From assembly GCA_003022745.1 (NCBI GenBank), contig PXSU01000113.1:1-11602 (forward strand): a stretch of 11,602 nucleotides of DNA, read 5' to 3'. Of the stretch, positions 1 through 6,538 are shown in pieces; positions within the stretch are counted from its first letter, which is position 1, and every line of letters begins with the position of its first letter. The position numbers were made by a program, and so were the translations under genes. Below the pieces are notes generated by a model. The model worked only from the letters and a program-made list of their open reading frames with translations. It did not search any database and had not been told where the DNA came from. This stretch comes from Halobacteriales archaeon SW_9_67_25. GTDB lineage: Archaea; Halobacteriota; Halobacteria; Halobacteriales; Haloarculaceae.

Positions 1-687
1 GGACCCCGCTTCGATCACCGTCTCCACCGCGGGCCAGTCGGTGAAGGACTCGACGACCGCCTCGCCGTCCTCGCTGGCAGCGAGCACGTCCACGTCGCCC
101 ACGGTCGGTGACCACCGCCGGATCGACCCGGCGAGTTCGCACTCCGTGACGGCCTCGAATCCGGTCAGGTACTCGCGGACCGCTTCCCCGCGCGGGCGCG
201 CCTCGCTGAGCAGCGACCGCTCGTGTGCCTCGCGGGCGAAGGGGATACCCTCGAGGATGTTCGACTCGGTCGTCTCGCCGAAGCCATCGAGGTCGCGTAT
301 CTCGCCCGCCTCGGCCGCGGCTTCGAGGTCGTCCAGCGTCCGGATTCCGAGCCCCCGGTACAGTGCACCCACGGTCTTCGGCCCGACACCCTCGATCCGT
401 GTTAGTGCGTCCATCTCGACGGGGAGCTCCGACCGGAGTTCCTCGAGTTCCTCGATAGTGCCCGTCTCGACGTACTCGACGATTTTCGCGGAGATGGCCT
501 CACCCACACCGTCGATGTCGGCGACCGCGTCCGGCCCCCCGGTCGCCAACTCGACAACCGACTCGGGAGACTCGCGGACGTTCTCGGCCGCCCGCCGGTA
601 GGCCCGGGGTTTGTACTCGACGCCCGTCGCCTCCAGGCGGTCCGCGAACTCCTCGAGCAGGGCCGCGACGGCCTCGTCGTCGGTCAT
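1..687 (-). CDS. polX: DNA polymerase X (PolX), N-terminal part, cut by left edge
   Basis: The first 229 residues are visible; the C-terminus lies off the window. Helix-hairpin-helix segments appear around residues 57-76 (IDGVGEAISAKI), 98-112 (IEGVGPKTVGALY) and 132-147 (DLDGFGETTESNI). They are followed by the nucleotidyltransferase signature AGSIRRWSPTVGDVDVL at 186-202, with Asp198 and Asp200 as the expected metal ligands. Family-X polymerases of this class usually continue into a finger/palm remainder and a C-terminal PHP 3'-5' exonuclease domain; that part is not in view, so its presence is inferred from the family. The expected role is gap-filling DNA synthesis and end processing in base-excision repair or end joining. 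The ATG at 687 overlaps the TGA of the upstream DUF5788-like gene (ATGA), so the two are probably translationally coupled. Confidence 0.93.
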   Translation of the reverse strand, partial: MTDDEAVAALLEEFADRLEATGVEYKPRAYRRAAENVRESPESVVELATGGPDAVADIDGVGEAISAKIVEYVETGTIEELEELRSELPVEMDALTRIEGVGPKTVGALYRGLGIRTLDDLEAAAEAGEIRDLDGFGETTESNILEGIPFAREAHERSLLSEARPRGEAVREYLTGFEAVTECELAGSIRRWSPTVGDVDVLAASEDGEAVVESFTDWPAVETVIEAGS

Positions 688-1151
688 CGGCCTGTTCCCC
701 GGCTCGACCGGCTCTGTCCCGTGGTCTCGTCCTCGTCTCCCAGCGCCTTCCGGAGAAAGTCCATCCACCGTTTCCGGTCGGCTGCTTCTCTGGCCTGGGC
801 CTCCCGCTCGATGTCGACCGGCCCGAGCTGGTCGAGCGCCCCGAGCGCGCGGTCGATGCCGACGATGGCGCTGGCGAGGTCCTCGCCTTCCTCGTAGGAG
901 ATGTCGCCATCCTCGATTCGCTGTTTGCGCTGGAGACGCTCCCGCCTGAGGTTGCGCTTGGCGCGCTCGACGCGCTCGCGCTCGCCGGCCGGCACGGTCT
1001 CCCGGCGCCGGATCTCGAAGACGAACTCCTGCAGGGCGACCTCCTCGCCCTGGATGTCGATCTCCTCCGGAATGTCGGCGCCGACCGTCGCGCCCTCGCG
1101 CCCGATCCGCTCCAGGAGTCGCTTGCGCTCGAACTCTTGCACGTCACTCAC
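684..1151 (-). CDS. DUF5788-like haloarchaeal protein coupled to PolX
   Basis: This 155-residue, highly charged soluble protein starts at a GTG (MSDVQEFERKRLLERIG). It has no signal peptide or membrane helix. A conserved-looking N-terminal block (RIGREGATVGADIPEEIDIQ) is followed by a long Arg/Glu-rich, probably helical stretch from about residue 45 to 140 and a Ser/Arg-rich tail. I recognise it as resembling the haloarchaeal family DUF5788, from memory rather than a search; no function is established. It follows the zinc-ribbon gene by 28 bases and overlaps polX by four bases, so all three are probably co-transcribed. The ATG at 1165 is in another frame and reaches a stop after four codons, so the GTG is preferred. 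A DNA-repair accessory role would be inference from neighbourhood only. Confidence 0.8.
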   Translation of the reverse strand: MSDVQEFERKRLLERIGREGATVGADIPEEIDIQGEEVALQEFVFEIRRRETVPAGERERVERAKRNLRRERLQRKQRIEDGDISYEEGEDLASAIVGIDRALGALDQLGPVDIEREAQAREAADRKRWMDFLRKALGDEDETTGQSRSSRGTGR

Positions 1152-1179
1152 TACCGGCCACCCATACTTCGCTCCTTCG

Positions 1180-1422
1180 CTACCGCACCCGGGCCCTCTC
1201 CTTGGGCCCCGGCCCCTGGCCGGCCTGGCGCGGACGCTCCGTGAGCTGGGCCCTGCAGTCCGGACAATACACCCGGACGTGGTCGTCCGCCGCGACCAGC
1301 AGCCAGTCTCCCCTCACGGGGCTCTCGTGGCCACAGCGGGGACAGATCAGGACGGCCTTCCTGTCGCTCGGACGGGGAGCCGTACCCCACTGAACGCCTC
1401 CCGCGGTCTTTCTTGTTATCAT
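1180..1422 (-). CDS. Small zinc-ribbon protein
   Basis: This 80-residue protein carries two knuckles, CPRCGH (Cys27, Cys30) and CPDC (Cys53, Cys56). They are separated by about 22 residues of predicted beta structure, the spacing of a rubredoxin-like zinc ribbon. The N-terminal 20 residues and the Gly/Pro/Arg-rich tail look disordered. The ATG at 1422 is supported by a TATA-like CTTATC centred about 26 bases upstream, implying a leaderless transcript. It is the first gene of the apparent operon that continues into the DUF5788-like gene and polX. It could bind nucleic acid or a protein partner; the sequence does not show which. The family resembles short haloarchaeal zinc-ribbon proteins of unknown function. 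Confidence 0.78.
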   Translation of the reverse strand: MITRKTAGGVQWGTAPRPSDRKAVLICPRCGHESPVRGDWLLVAADDHVRVYCPDCRAQLTERPRQAGQGPGPKERARVR

Positions 1423-1444
1423 CGATGTTCATACGCGTTCGCCC

Positions 1445-1450
1445 GATAAG
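1445..1450 (-). promoter_or_regulatory. TATA-like element of the zinc-ribbon/DUF5788/polX operon
   Basis: CTTATC on the minus strand lies about 26 bases upstream of the ATG at 1422, the normal distance for a leaderless haloarchaeal transcript. A second AT-rich run, GTTTAAAAG, covers the stop of the archease remnant just upstream and could be an alternative. Confidence 0.5.
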
Positions 1451-1473
1451 TGTTTGTTGGCGAACTGTAACTT

Positions 1474-1781
1474 TTAAACGTCGAAGACGACATAGGCGCG
1501 CCACCTCTCGTCTGTCTCCGAGATGTCCATTTCGGAGTAGGTGACGGCTTTCAGGTCGCGGGCGGTCACCTCAGCCAGCGGCACGGCGCGGGGTAATCGA
1601 ACAGGAGCGCTGCCCGACCCTCGGCGGTGACCGAGACGTCGGTCCGGCCGCCACCTGCGGGGACAGTCTCGCACATCGCAGCGGCCATCCCGTCGGCGAC
1701 GGCCGCGAAGACCGCCCCGAGGGTCTCGCCGGCAGCTTCGACCGCAACGTCGGCAGTGTGTTCGCGGAGTTCGTATCCCAT
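1474..1781 (-). pseudogene. Archease, internal deletion plus frameshift
   Basis: Archease activates the RtcB RNA ligase used in tRNA splicing. The start at 1781 reads a clear archease N-terminus (MGYELREHTADVAVEA...) to GRAALLFDY at residue 63. The same frame then runs into PAPCRWLR and a TGA at 1568-1566. In the next frame, from about 1584, the archease C-terminus resumes (VPLAEVTARDLKAVTYSEM... YVVFDV) and ends at the TAA at 1476-1474. About 99 archease residues remain against roughly 138-142 in the family. The missing block is the segment normally following LLFDYL, so around 110-120 bases appear deleted, not a multiple of three. The N-terminal HTAD Asp, the DLKAV Lys and the C-terminal FD Asp all survive but in two frames. 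No convincing TATA lies 28 bases ahead of the ATG. A real disruption is likelier than a base-calling error because of the deletion size; an assembly error remains possible. Confidence 0.8.
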
Positions 1782-1887
1782 GGGTGTTCACCGGCCCGGA
1801 CAGGCCCGGCGGGGCCCGCACGTTCGGCGGTCTATGTTCCTCGGGGGACCGGCTGTGAAAGGGTTGTGAACGCGTTCGCGGCCGCTG

Positions 1888-1904
1888 GGCGGGCAGTTCC
1901 CGCC
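1888..1904. repeat. Short perfect inverted repeat upstream of the GNAT gene
   Basis: GGCGGG and CCCGCC are separated by CAGTT and sit about 40 bases upstream of the GNAT TATA box, in the 179-base divergent gap between the archease remnant and the GNAT gene. It could be an operator half-site pair or chance in GC-rich DNA. Nothing else stands out in this gap. Confidence 0.3.
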
Positions 1905-1927
1905 ACCCTGGCACTCGCATGCGGTGG

Positions 1928-1935
1928 AATTATTA
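1928..1935 (+). promoter_or_regulatory. TATA box of the GNAT gene
   Basis: AATTATTA is centred about 29 bases upstream of the GTG at 1961 and stands out in GC-rich surroundings. Because it lies downstream of the ATG at 1919, it argues that the longer reading frame is not the real start. Confidence 0.7.
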
Positions 1936-1960
1936 CGATTCCCGCACGTACCTGCCGGTA

Positions 1961-2443
1961 GTGAGCGTCAACGTCCAGCGACGTATCGTCGAGCCCGGGT
2001 CAGACGATGGCGCCGAACGGGCGTGGCAGCTCAAGGAGCGCATCCGGAGCGAGGACGGCGTCCTGCGGCAGCGACGGCGGTTTTTCCAGAACGCGTACAA
2101 GCGGTCCACGGTCTACAGCTACGTCGACCGGGGTGCCGACCGGCTGATCGGCTTCGCGGCGGTCCGCCGGGACGGGTACATCCTCTTTCTGGCGGTCAGT
2201 CCGGAGTACCGCGGCGAAGGGTTCGGCAAGCGACTGGTCGCCTCGGTCGCCGACGACTACACGACCGTGACCTGCCACGCCCGCACGACCAACCGGGAGG
2301 CGCTGCAGTTCTACCGCCATCTCGGCTTCGAAGTCACCCGACGCATCGACAGCTACTACGAGGACGGCGGCGACGCCTACTACCTGCAACTCGGGGAGTC
2401 CGAGAGCATCCGCGACCGGCTGGCGAGCCTGATCGGTCGGTGA
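1961..2443 (+). CDS. GNAT-family N-acetyltransferase
   Basis: This 160-residue acetyl-CoA-dependent acetyltransferase starts at a GTG (VSVNVQRRIVEPG). The core shows strand beta-4 with YILFLAVSPEYRGEGFGKRL at residues 73-92. This contains the acetyl-CoA pyrophosphate loop R84-G85-E86-G87-F88-G89. It is followed by TCHARTTNREALQFYRHLGFEV, the usual motif B of RimI-like enzymes, and a DAYYLQLG C-terminal strand. The substrate cannot be read from the sequence; peptide N-termini or small amines are typical of the family. An in-frame ATG at 1919 would add 14 residues, but the TATA box at 1928-1935 lies after it, so the GTG is chosen. The gene is monocistronic or weakly linked to the HPRT gene, which has its own promoter. 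Confidence 0.87.
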   Translation: MSVNVQRRIVEPGSDDGAERAWQLKERIRSEDGVLRQRRRFFQNAYKRSTVYSYVDRGADRLIGFAAVRRDGYILFLAVSPEYRGEGFGKRLVASVADDYTTVTCHARTTNREALQFYRHLGFEVTRRIDSYYEDGGDAYYLQLGESESIRDRLASLIGR

Positions 2444-2477
2444 TCGCCAGATGGTCCGTCCCGGCCAGGACTCGGCG

Positions 2478-2486
2478 TCTTTATGT
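2478..2486 (+). promoter_or_regulatory. TATA-like element of the HPRT gene
   Basis: TCTTTATGT is centred about 31 bases upstream of the ATG at 2513. It overlaps the earlier in-frame ATG at 2483, which supports 2513 as the start of a leaderless message. Confidence 0.6.
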
Positions 2487-2512
2487 CGGTCGCTGCTGAA
2501 GATCCCGACGGA

Positions 2513-3130
2513 ATGGGTTCGTCACCGATCGACGTACGCGAACGGCCCCCCTACGCCGTCGACCAGTTCCGTATTAAAACCGAATACGAGTCCGACCTGC
2601 GGAACGTCCTCATCTCCGAGGGCGAGATAGAGGACAGGGTCACAGCCCTCGCCGACGACATCTCGGCGGAGTACGCCACCCGGAGCGGGCGGGAACTGTA
2701 CGCTGTCTGCGTCCTGAAGGGCGCGATGCGCTTTTTCGGCTCCCTGACGCCACAGCTGGACTTCGACGGCGCCTTCTCAGAGGGAGTCGTCCGCGCCGAC
2801 CGGTACTCCGGGGGCGAGGGGCGCGCCCGGACGGAGGTCAGGTTCCTGGAACGCGAAATGATAGACGGCAAGGACATCCTCATCGTCGAGGACATCATCG
2901 ACGAGGGGCGCACGCTCAATGCCATCCTCGACCGGCTCGAGGAGTACGACCCCAACTCGGTCGAGGTCGCGGTCCTGTTCGACAAGGAGGCCCGCCGGAC
3001 AGTCGACATCGACATCGCATTCACGGGGTTTCAGATCCCCGACGAGTTCGTCGTCGGCTACGGGCTGGACTACGACGAGAAGTACCGGAACCTCCGGCAC
3101 CTGGGCGTGCTGAAAGAATCGCGACTGTAA
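2513..3130 (+). CDS. Hypoxanthine phosphoribosyltransferase-like protein (bacterial type)
   Basis: This 205-residue type I phosphoribosyltransferase resembles bacterial Hpt. The expected reaction transfers ribose-5-phosphate from PRPP to hypoxanthine or guanine in purine salvage. Visible elements are the pyrophosphate loop VCVLKGAMRFF (residues 65-75), the mobile-loop region around RYSGGEGRARTE (97-108), the PRPP-binding loop ILIVEDIIDEGRTL (122-135), and the purine-pocket/C-terminal block VLFDKEARR ... FQIPDEFVVGYGLDYDEKYRNL (154-194), nearly identical to bacterial Hpt. In the PRPP motif the usual Thr/Ser after IID is Glu131, off the common consensus. The start at 2513 is chosen over 2483 because the TATA-like element overlaps the earlier ATG. 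Substrate preference cannot be settled by sequence; xanthine use or a regulatory role is possible. Confidence 0.85.
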   Translation: MGSSPIDVRERPPYAVDQFRIKTEYESDLRNVLISEGEIEDRVTALADDISAEYATRSGRELYAVCVLKGAMRFFGSLTPQLDFDGAFSEGVVRADRYSGGEGRARTEVRFLEREMIDGKDILIVEDIIDEGRTLNAILDRLEEYDPNSVEVAVLFDKEARRTVDIDIAFTGFQIPDEFVVGYGLDYDEKYRNLRHLGVLKESRL

Positions 3131-3172
3131 ACGGACTCGCCAGCGGCGGCAAGATGGCGACAGCCCCGAAAA

Positions 3173-3182
3173 CCCTTTTGGG
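3173..3182 (+). promoter_or_regulatory. Promoter of the priS-GINS operon
   Basis: CCCTTTTGGG, preceded by the purine-rich CGAAAA that would fit a BRE, is centred 27 bases ahead of the ATG at 3205. It is the only T-rich element in the 74-base gap after the HPRT gene and it lies within the longer 3154 reading frame. Confidence 0.55.
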
Positions 3183-3204
3183 TGGCTACTGCAACCTCGG
3201 GGCG

Positions 3205-4362
3205 ATGGAAGAGCGCACGCGGGCCTACCTCAGGGGCCGCTTTGGCGACTACTACCGCCGGGCCGACATCTCGCCCCCACCCGGCGCCAGCGAGCGCGAG
3301 TGGGGGTACGTCCCCTGGACCGAGGGGCCAGGCGCGACCTACGTCAGGCACAACTCGCTGCTCGACCTTGGCGATATCGAGACGTTTCTCGGGCGCGAGC
3401 GCCCGCGCCACGTCTACTTTTCGGCGGGTCGGTACGAGGACCCGGGTGCCGCGACGATGTCCGACAAGTCCTGGCGCTCGTCCGACCTCGTGTTCGACCT
3501 CGATGCCGACCACCTGCCCGCGACATCGCCCGACGACACCTACCGCGAGATGCTCGCGACCTGCAAGGACGCCCTGTTGCGGTTGCTGGATTTTCTCGAA
3601 CGCGACTTCGGCTTCGAGGACCTCACTATCGCGTTCTCGGGCTCGCGGGGCTACCACGTCCACGTCCGCGACGCGGCGGTCCAGGGCCTCGAACGCGACG
3701 GCCGTCGCGAGGTGGTCGATTACGTGCGCGCGACTGGCCTCACGGCCGAGAGCCTCGTTCGAACGGAGATGCACGAGACGGTAACGGTACGCGTCCTGCC
3801 GACCGAGGGCGGGTGGGGACGGCGCGTCCACGAGCGACTCCTGGAGTTCGTCTCGGAACTCGACGCGATGGACCGCGAGGCGGCACTGGCACGGTTGCAG
3901 GACCTCGATGGGATCGGCGAGGGTCGTGCCCGGACCGTCTACGGCACCATCCAGAACAACCGCGAGGCAATCGAGCGCGGGAACCTGGAGGCCGGCGGCG
4001 TGGGGTTGCGGACGCTCGTCGACTCGCTGGTCGGCGAGGTCGCCGCGGCGCAAAACGCCCCGATAGACGAACCGGTCACGACCGACACGAACAGGCTGAT
4101 CCGCCTGCCGGGCAGCCTCCACGGGGGGAGCGGACTGGCGGTCAGACGCGTTCCCCGGTCGGAGATAGAGTCGTTCGACCCGCTGGCCGACGCGGTCCCC
4201 GGGACGTTCCGGGGACACGACATCGCCGTCGATGTGACGGACGGCGGCACGGTCGAACTCGGCGGCGATAGTTTTACACTCCGGGAGCGAGAGCATACAG
4301 TTCCGGAGTACCTCGGCGTGTTCCTGATGTGCCGGGGTCGGGCCGAAAAGGGCAAGGAATGA
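3205..4362 (+). CDS. priS: DNA primase small (catalytic) subunit PriS
   Basis: This 385-residue archaeo-eukaryotic primase catalytic subunit makes RNA/DNA primers with PriL at the replication fork. The catalytic pair is in LVFDLDADHL (Asp98, Asp100). The nucleotide-binding SGSRGYHVHV is at 145-154, and TTDTNRLIRLPGSLHGGSGL at 292-311 holds the likely third acidic residue, Asp294. The zinc-knuckle cysteines found between the DxD and SGxRGYH motifs in Pyrococcus-type PriS are absent; only Cys120 and Cys376 occur in the protein. The start MEERTRAYLRGRF matches haloarchaeal PriS N-termini as I know them, and it is placed 27 bases after a TATA-like element; the ATG at 3154 would put that promoter inside the gene. 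Its stop overlaps the GINS start (ATGA), so the two are probably co-translated. Confidence 0.95.
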   Translation: MEERTRAYLRGRFGDYYRRADISPPPGASEREWGYVPWTEGPGATYVRHNSLLDLGDIETFLGRERPRHVYFSAGRYEDPGAATMSDKSWRSSDLVFDLDADHLPATSPDDTYREMLATCKDALLRLLDFLERDFGFEDLTIAFSGSRGYHVHVRDAAVQGLERDGRREVVDYVRATGLTAESLVRTEMHETVTVRVLPTEGGWGRRVHERLLEFVSELDAMDREAALARLQDLDGIGEGRARTVYGTIQNNREAIERGNLEAGGVGLRTLVDSLVGEVAAAQNAPIDEPVTTDTNRLIRLPGSLHGGSGLAVRRVPRSEIESFDPLADAVPGTFRGHDIAVDVTDGGTVELGGDSFTLREREHTVPEYLGVFLMCRGRAEKGKE

Positions 4363-5279
4363 ACGTAGACGAACTCCAGTCCGTCCGCGACAGCGAGCGC
4401 CGCACCGACAGCCTCCAAGAGTTGCGCGAATCGTTCTACGCTGACGCGGGCGAGTTCATTCAGGAGTTGCGCGACCGGCGCGAGCGCGCCGCCGAGCGCG
4501 CGGACGACCCGTTCGACGCGCCCGAGGTCGACCGACTTTCGAGCGAAATAAACGCGGCCGAGGAGACCGTCGAGGCAATCTACGAGAAGCGCCTCGGCAA
4601 ACTCGTCAAGGCCGCCTCGCTGGCCGCAGCGGGCATGCCGGCCGGGACCGATGGCATGACGGCCGAGGAGCAACAACTGTTCGACACCCTCGTCGCGGAT
4701 ATCAGGGCGAACCGCCAGCACGTCCTGGATGTCCTCGCGGGCGAGGAGTCCGATCCGGAAGAGCCCACCGACGGCGAACGTCGGTCCGGGACTGCTGATG
4801 CAGGCGCCGCATCGACCGGGACGGGGGAATCGGACGCCGGAGCGGAGTCTCCCGGGCCGTCGACGGCTGCCGGTGACGACCGGACCGTCGACGCCGCCGC
4901 GGCCATGGGCGAGCCGGCGTCCAGGTCACCGGAAACAGCCCCGAAAGCGGCCGGCGAGAGCGACCGGTCGTCTGACAGGGGCGGCCCGGAGACCGATCGC
5001 GAGGGCCAGGCGAGCCACCGGGGTCCCGCGGCCGACGGGGACAGCGACGTGTCGGGCACCTCGGGCGATGGTGGCCGCCACGAGTCGGGCCCCGCAGGGG
5101 ACGACAGCGAGCCCACAGCCGGCGACGTCGACCGGGAGCGGGTCCGAATCACGGCCGACGTCGGAGCCATCTTCGGCGTGGACGAGCGGGAGTACGACCT
5201 CTCGGAGAACGACGTGGTCCAGCTCCCGCGCGAGAACGCGGAGCCGCTGCTCGAACAGGACGCAGCCGAGCGGCTGTAG
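4359..5279 (+). CDS. GINS complex subunit (Gins51/15-like)
   Basis: This 306-residue replication factor of the CMG helicase assembly links MCM with GAN/Cdc45-like proteins. An alpha-helical A domain covers residues 1-130 (MNVDELQSVRDSERRTDSLQ..., a long charged helix 30-50, then EKRLGKLVKAASLAAAG). It is followed by a roughly 130-residue Asp/Glu/Ser/Gly/Thr-rich linker (131-261) that looks disordered. Last comes a small beta-rich B domain, VRITADVGAIFGVDEREYDL ... AERL (262-306). The A-then-B order is that of Gins51/Sld5 rather than Gins23. No Gins23 gene is in the window; haloarchaea are thought to rely on one GINS type. The gene overlaps priS by ATGA. An upstream in-frame ATG at 4329 lies inside priS and is not preferred. 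The stop is two bases from the stop of the convergent htrA-like gene. Confidence 0.9.
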   Translation: MNVDELQSVRDSERRTDSLQELRESFYADAGEFIQELRDRRERAAERADDPFDAPEVDRLSSEINAAEETVEAIYEKRLGKLVKAASLAAAGMPAGTDGMTAEEQQLFDTLVADIRANRQHVLDVLAGEESDPEEPTDGERRSGTADAGAASTGTGESDAGAESPGPSTAAGDDRTVDAAAAMGEPASRSPETAPKAAGESDRSSDRGGPETDREGQASHRGPAADGDSDVSGTSGDGGRHESGPAGDDSEPTAGDVDRERVRITADVGAIFGVDEREYDLSENDVVQLPRENAEPLLEQDAAERL

Positions 5280-5281
5280 TG

Positions 5282-6466
5282 CTACTCGGGGTCGGGACGG
5301 GCACCCAGTTCCAACAGCACCTGTTCGCGGTCGCCGCCACGCAGGACGGTCACCTCGACGGTGTCGCCGGGACTGGTCTCCAGGGCGAGAAACGTCGAAA
5401 GCGTCTGTTGACCGTAGATGTCGGTCCGCCCCATCCGGACGATGACGTCGCCCCCGGCCCGGACCTGCTGGCCGTCGATTCGTTCGGTGCCGGTCGTCCC
5501 CCGGAGGACGCCCTCGGAGGGCCCTCCTTCGACCACCTCGTGGACGTACAGCCCGCGGGCCACCTGCAGGCCGTTCGCGGCCGCGAGCCTCGGGGTCACC
5601 TCTTGAATGCTGACACCCATGTAGGGGTGCTCGTAGTTACCACTCGAGCGGAGCGCGGGAACGACCCGGCGGACCATGGCGGCAGAGATGGCGAACCCGA
5701 TGTTGTCACCGCCCCCGGAGTTGACGACGCCGACGACGGTCCCGTCCATGTCGACCAGCGGGCCGCCGCTGTTGCCGGGGTTGACCGGGGCGTCCGTCTG
5801 GACCGCGTCGGGGATAGAGAACCCGTTCGGTGCGGGCAACGCGCGGTTGCGGCCGCTGACGACGCCCGTCGAAATCGACCCCGTCAGGCCGAACGGGTTG
5901 CCGACCGCGACCACGCGCGTCCCGATGGGCGGTTCCACGGTCGCCAGCTCCAGCGGTCGTGCGGTTTCCGGCATCCCGTCGGTCTCGACGACGGCGAGGT
6001 CGCTGTAGACGTCCGTTCCGGCGACGCTTGCTTCGAGCCAGCCGGTCGCCTCGAAGAACACGGAGACCGCATCCGCCCCGGAGACGACGTGTTCGTTCGT
6101 CACGAGCGTGTCCTCGTCGTAGACCCAGGCGGTGCCGCTGGCGGCCCGTTCGCCCGGGGAGGCCGCACGGACGGCAGCAACCGAGTCGACCACCTCCCGG
6201 TAGACGTCCGTGACCGCGGAACTCGCCTCGGCCGTCTCGTCGCGCAACTGTCGGTTCCCCGTCTCCGCGTCGGGCTCGACCGACCCGGCCGGACTCCCGC
6301 TCGCTTCCGAACCTGGCGCTGGCGTTCCCGCCTCGGCACCCGGGGTCTCGGCTGGCGTTTCGGTGGACATCCCCGGCGAATCGATGGTACAGCCGGCAGC
6401 GGCTCCCGCCAGCGCGGTCCCCAGGGCCCCGAGCAGGCGGCGCCGCGACAGGGAGTCCTCGTCCAT
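5282..6466 (-). CDS. HtrA/DegP-like S1C serine protease, Tat lipoprotein
   Basis: This 394-residue protein begins with a Tat signal (SRRRLLGALGTALAG, residues 7-21) and a lipobox ending AAGC at Cys26, so it is probably exported folded and lipid-anchored outside the cell. A Thr/Pro/Ala/Gly-rich linker (27-80) follows. The trypsin-like domain has the full triad: His126 in LVTNEHVV, Asp156 in VYSDLAVVE and Ser233 in NPGNSGGPL. GNPFGLTGSISTGVVSGRNR (189-208) is typical of DegP/HtrA. A PDZ domain spans about 278-390 (YMGVSIQEVTP ... GGDVIVRMG ... LLELGARP). The likely role is surface protein quality control. The start at 6466 is fixed by the signal sequence and by a TATA element 27 bases upstream; longer in-frame ATGs precede that promoter and are rejected. 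It is divergent from a small membrane protein and convergent with GINS. Confidence 0.93.
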   Translation of the reverse strand: MDEDSLSRRRLLGALGTALAGAAAGCTIDSPGMSTETPAETPGAEAGTPAPGSEASGSPAGSVEPDAETGNRQLRDETAEASSAVTDVYREVVDSVAAVRAASPGERAASGTAWVYDEDTLVTNEHVVSGADAVSVFFEATGWLEASVAGTDVYSDLAVVETDGMPETARPLELATVEPPIGTRVVAVGNPFGLTGSISTGVVSGRNRALPAPNGFSIPDAVQTDAPVNPGNSGGPLVDMDGTVVGVVNSGGGDNIGFAISAAMVRRVVPALRSSGNYEHPYMGVSIQEVTPRLAAANGLQVARGLYVHEVVEGGPSEGVLRGTTGTERIDGQQVRAGGDVIVRMGRTDIYGQQTLSTFLALETSPGDTVEVTVLRGGDREQVLLELGARPDPE

Positions 6467-6489
6467 GCCACGAGAAAGGGAGGCAGAGG

Positions 6490-6497
6490 AATAAATT
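6490..6497 (-). promoter_or_regulatory. TATA box of the htrA-like gene
   Basis: AATTTATT on the minus strand is centred 27-28 bases upstream of the ATG at 6466, so the transcript is probably leaderless. It lies only eight bases from the TATA-like element for the opposite gene at 6539. Confidence 0.7.
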
Positions 6498-6504
6498 CCG
6501 GGGC

Positions 6505-6514
6505 AAATTACAAT
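6505..6514 (+). promoter_or_regulatory. TATA-like element of the small membrane protein gene
   Basis: AAATTACAAT is centred about 29 bases upstream of the ATG at 6539. It is back to back with the htrA-like TATA box, so both promoters share a region of about 25 bases. Confidence 0.55.
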
Positions 6515-6538
6515 CCCCTCGGCCGCGAACCCCGGGAC

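Noticed and set aside
1151..1504. A 117-codon minus-strand frame overlapping the zinc-ribbon gene
   Set aside because: It is out of frame with the two CxxC knuckles, is Arg/Gly/Pro-rich, and ends in MGGR just before the DUF5788-like start. The 1180-1422 frame is the supported gene.
1560..1600. Programmed frameshifting in archease
   Set aside because: No slippery run is present, and a frameshift alone would not restore the missing middle block, so deletion explains the data better.
3070..4296. A 408-codon open frame on the minus strand through priS
   Set aside because: It lies antisense to a gene with clear PriS motifs. Its composition (many Arg, Val, Pro, His) is what GC-rich antisense frames produce, and it shows no domain.
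5279..6538. Upstream extension of the small membrane protein frame, antisense to the htrA-like gene
   Set aside because: The opposite strand encodes a full HtrA protease with an intact triad. The frame upstream of 6539 is Arg/Gly/Pro-rich shadow, and the TATA at 6505-6514 marks the true start.
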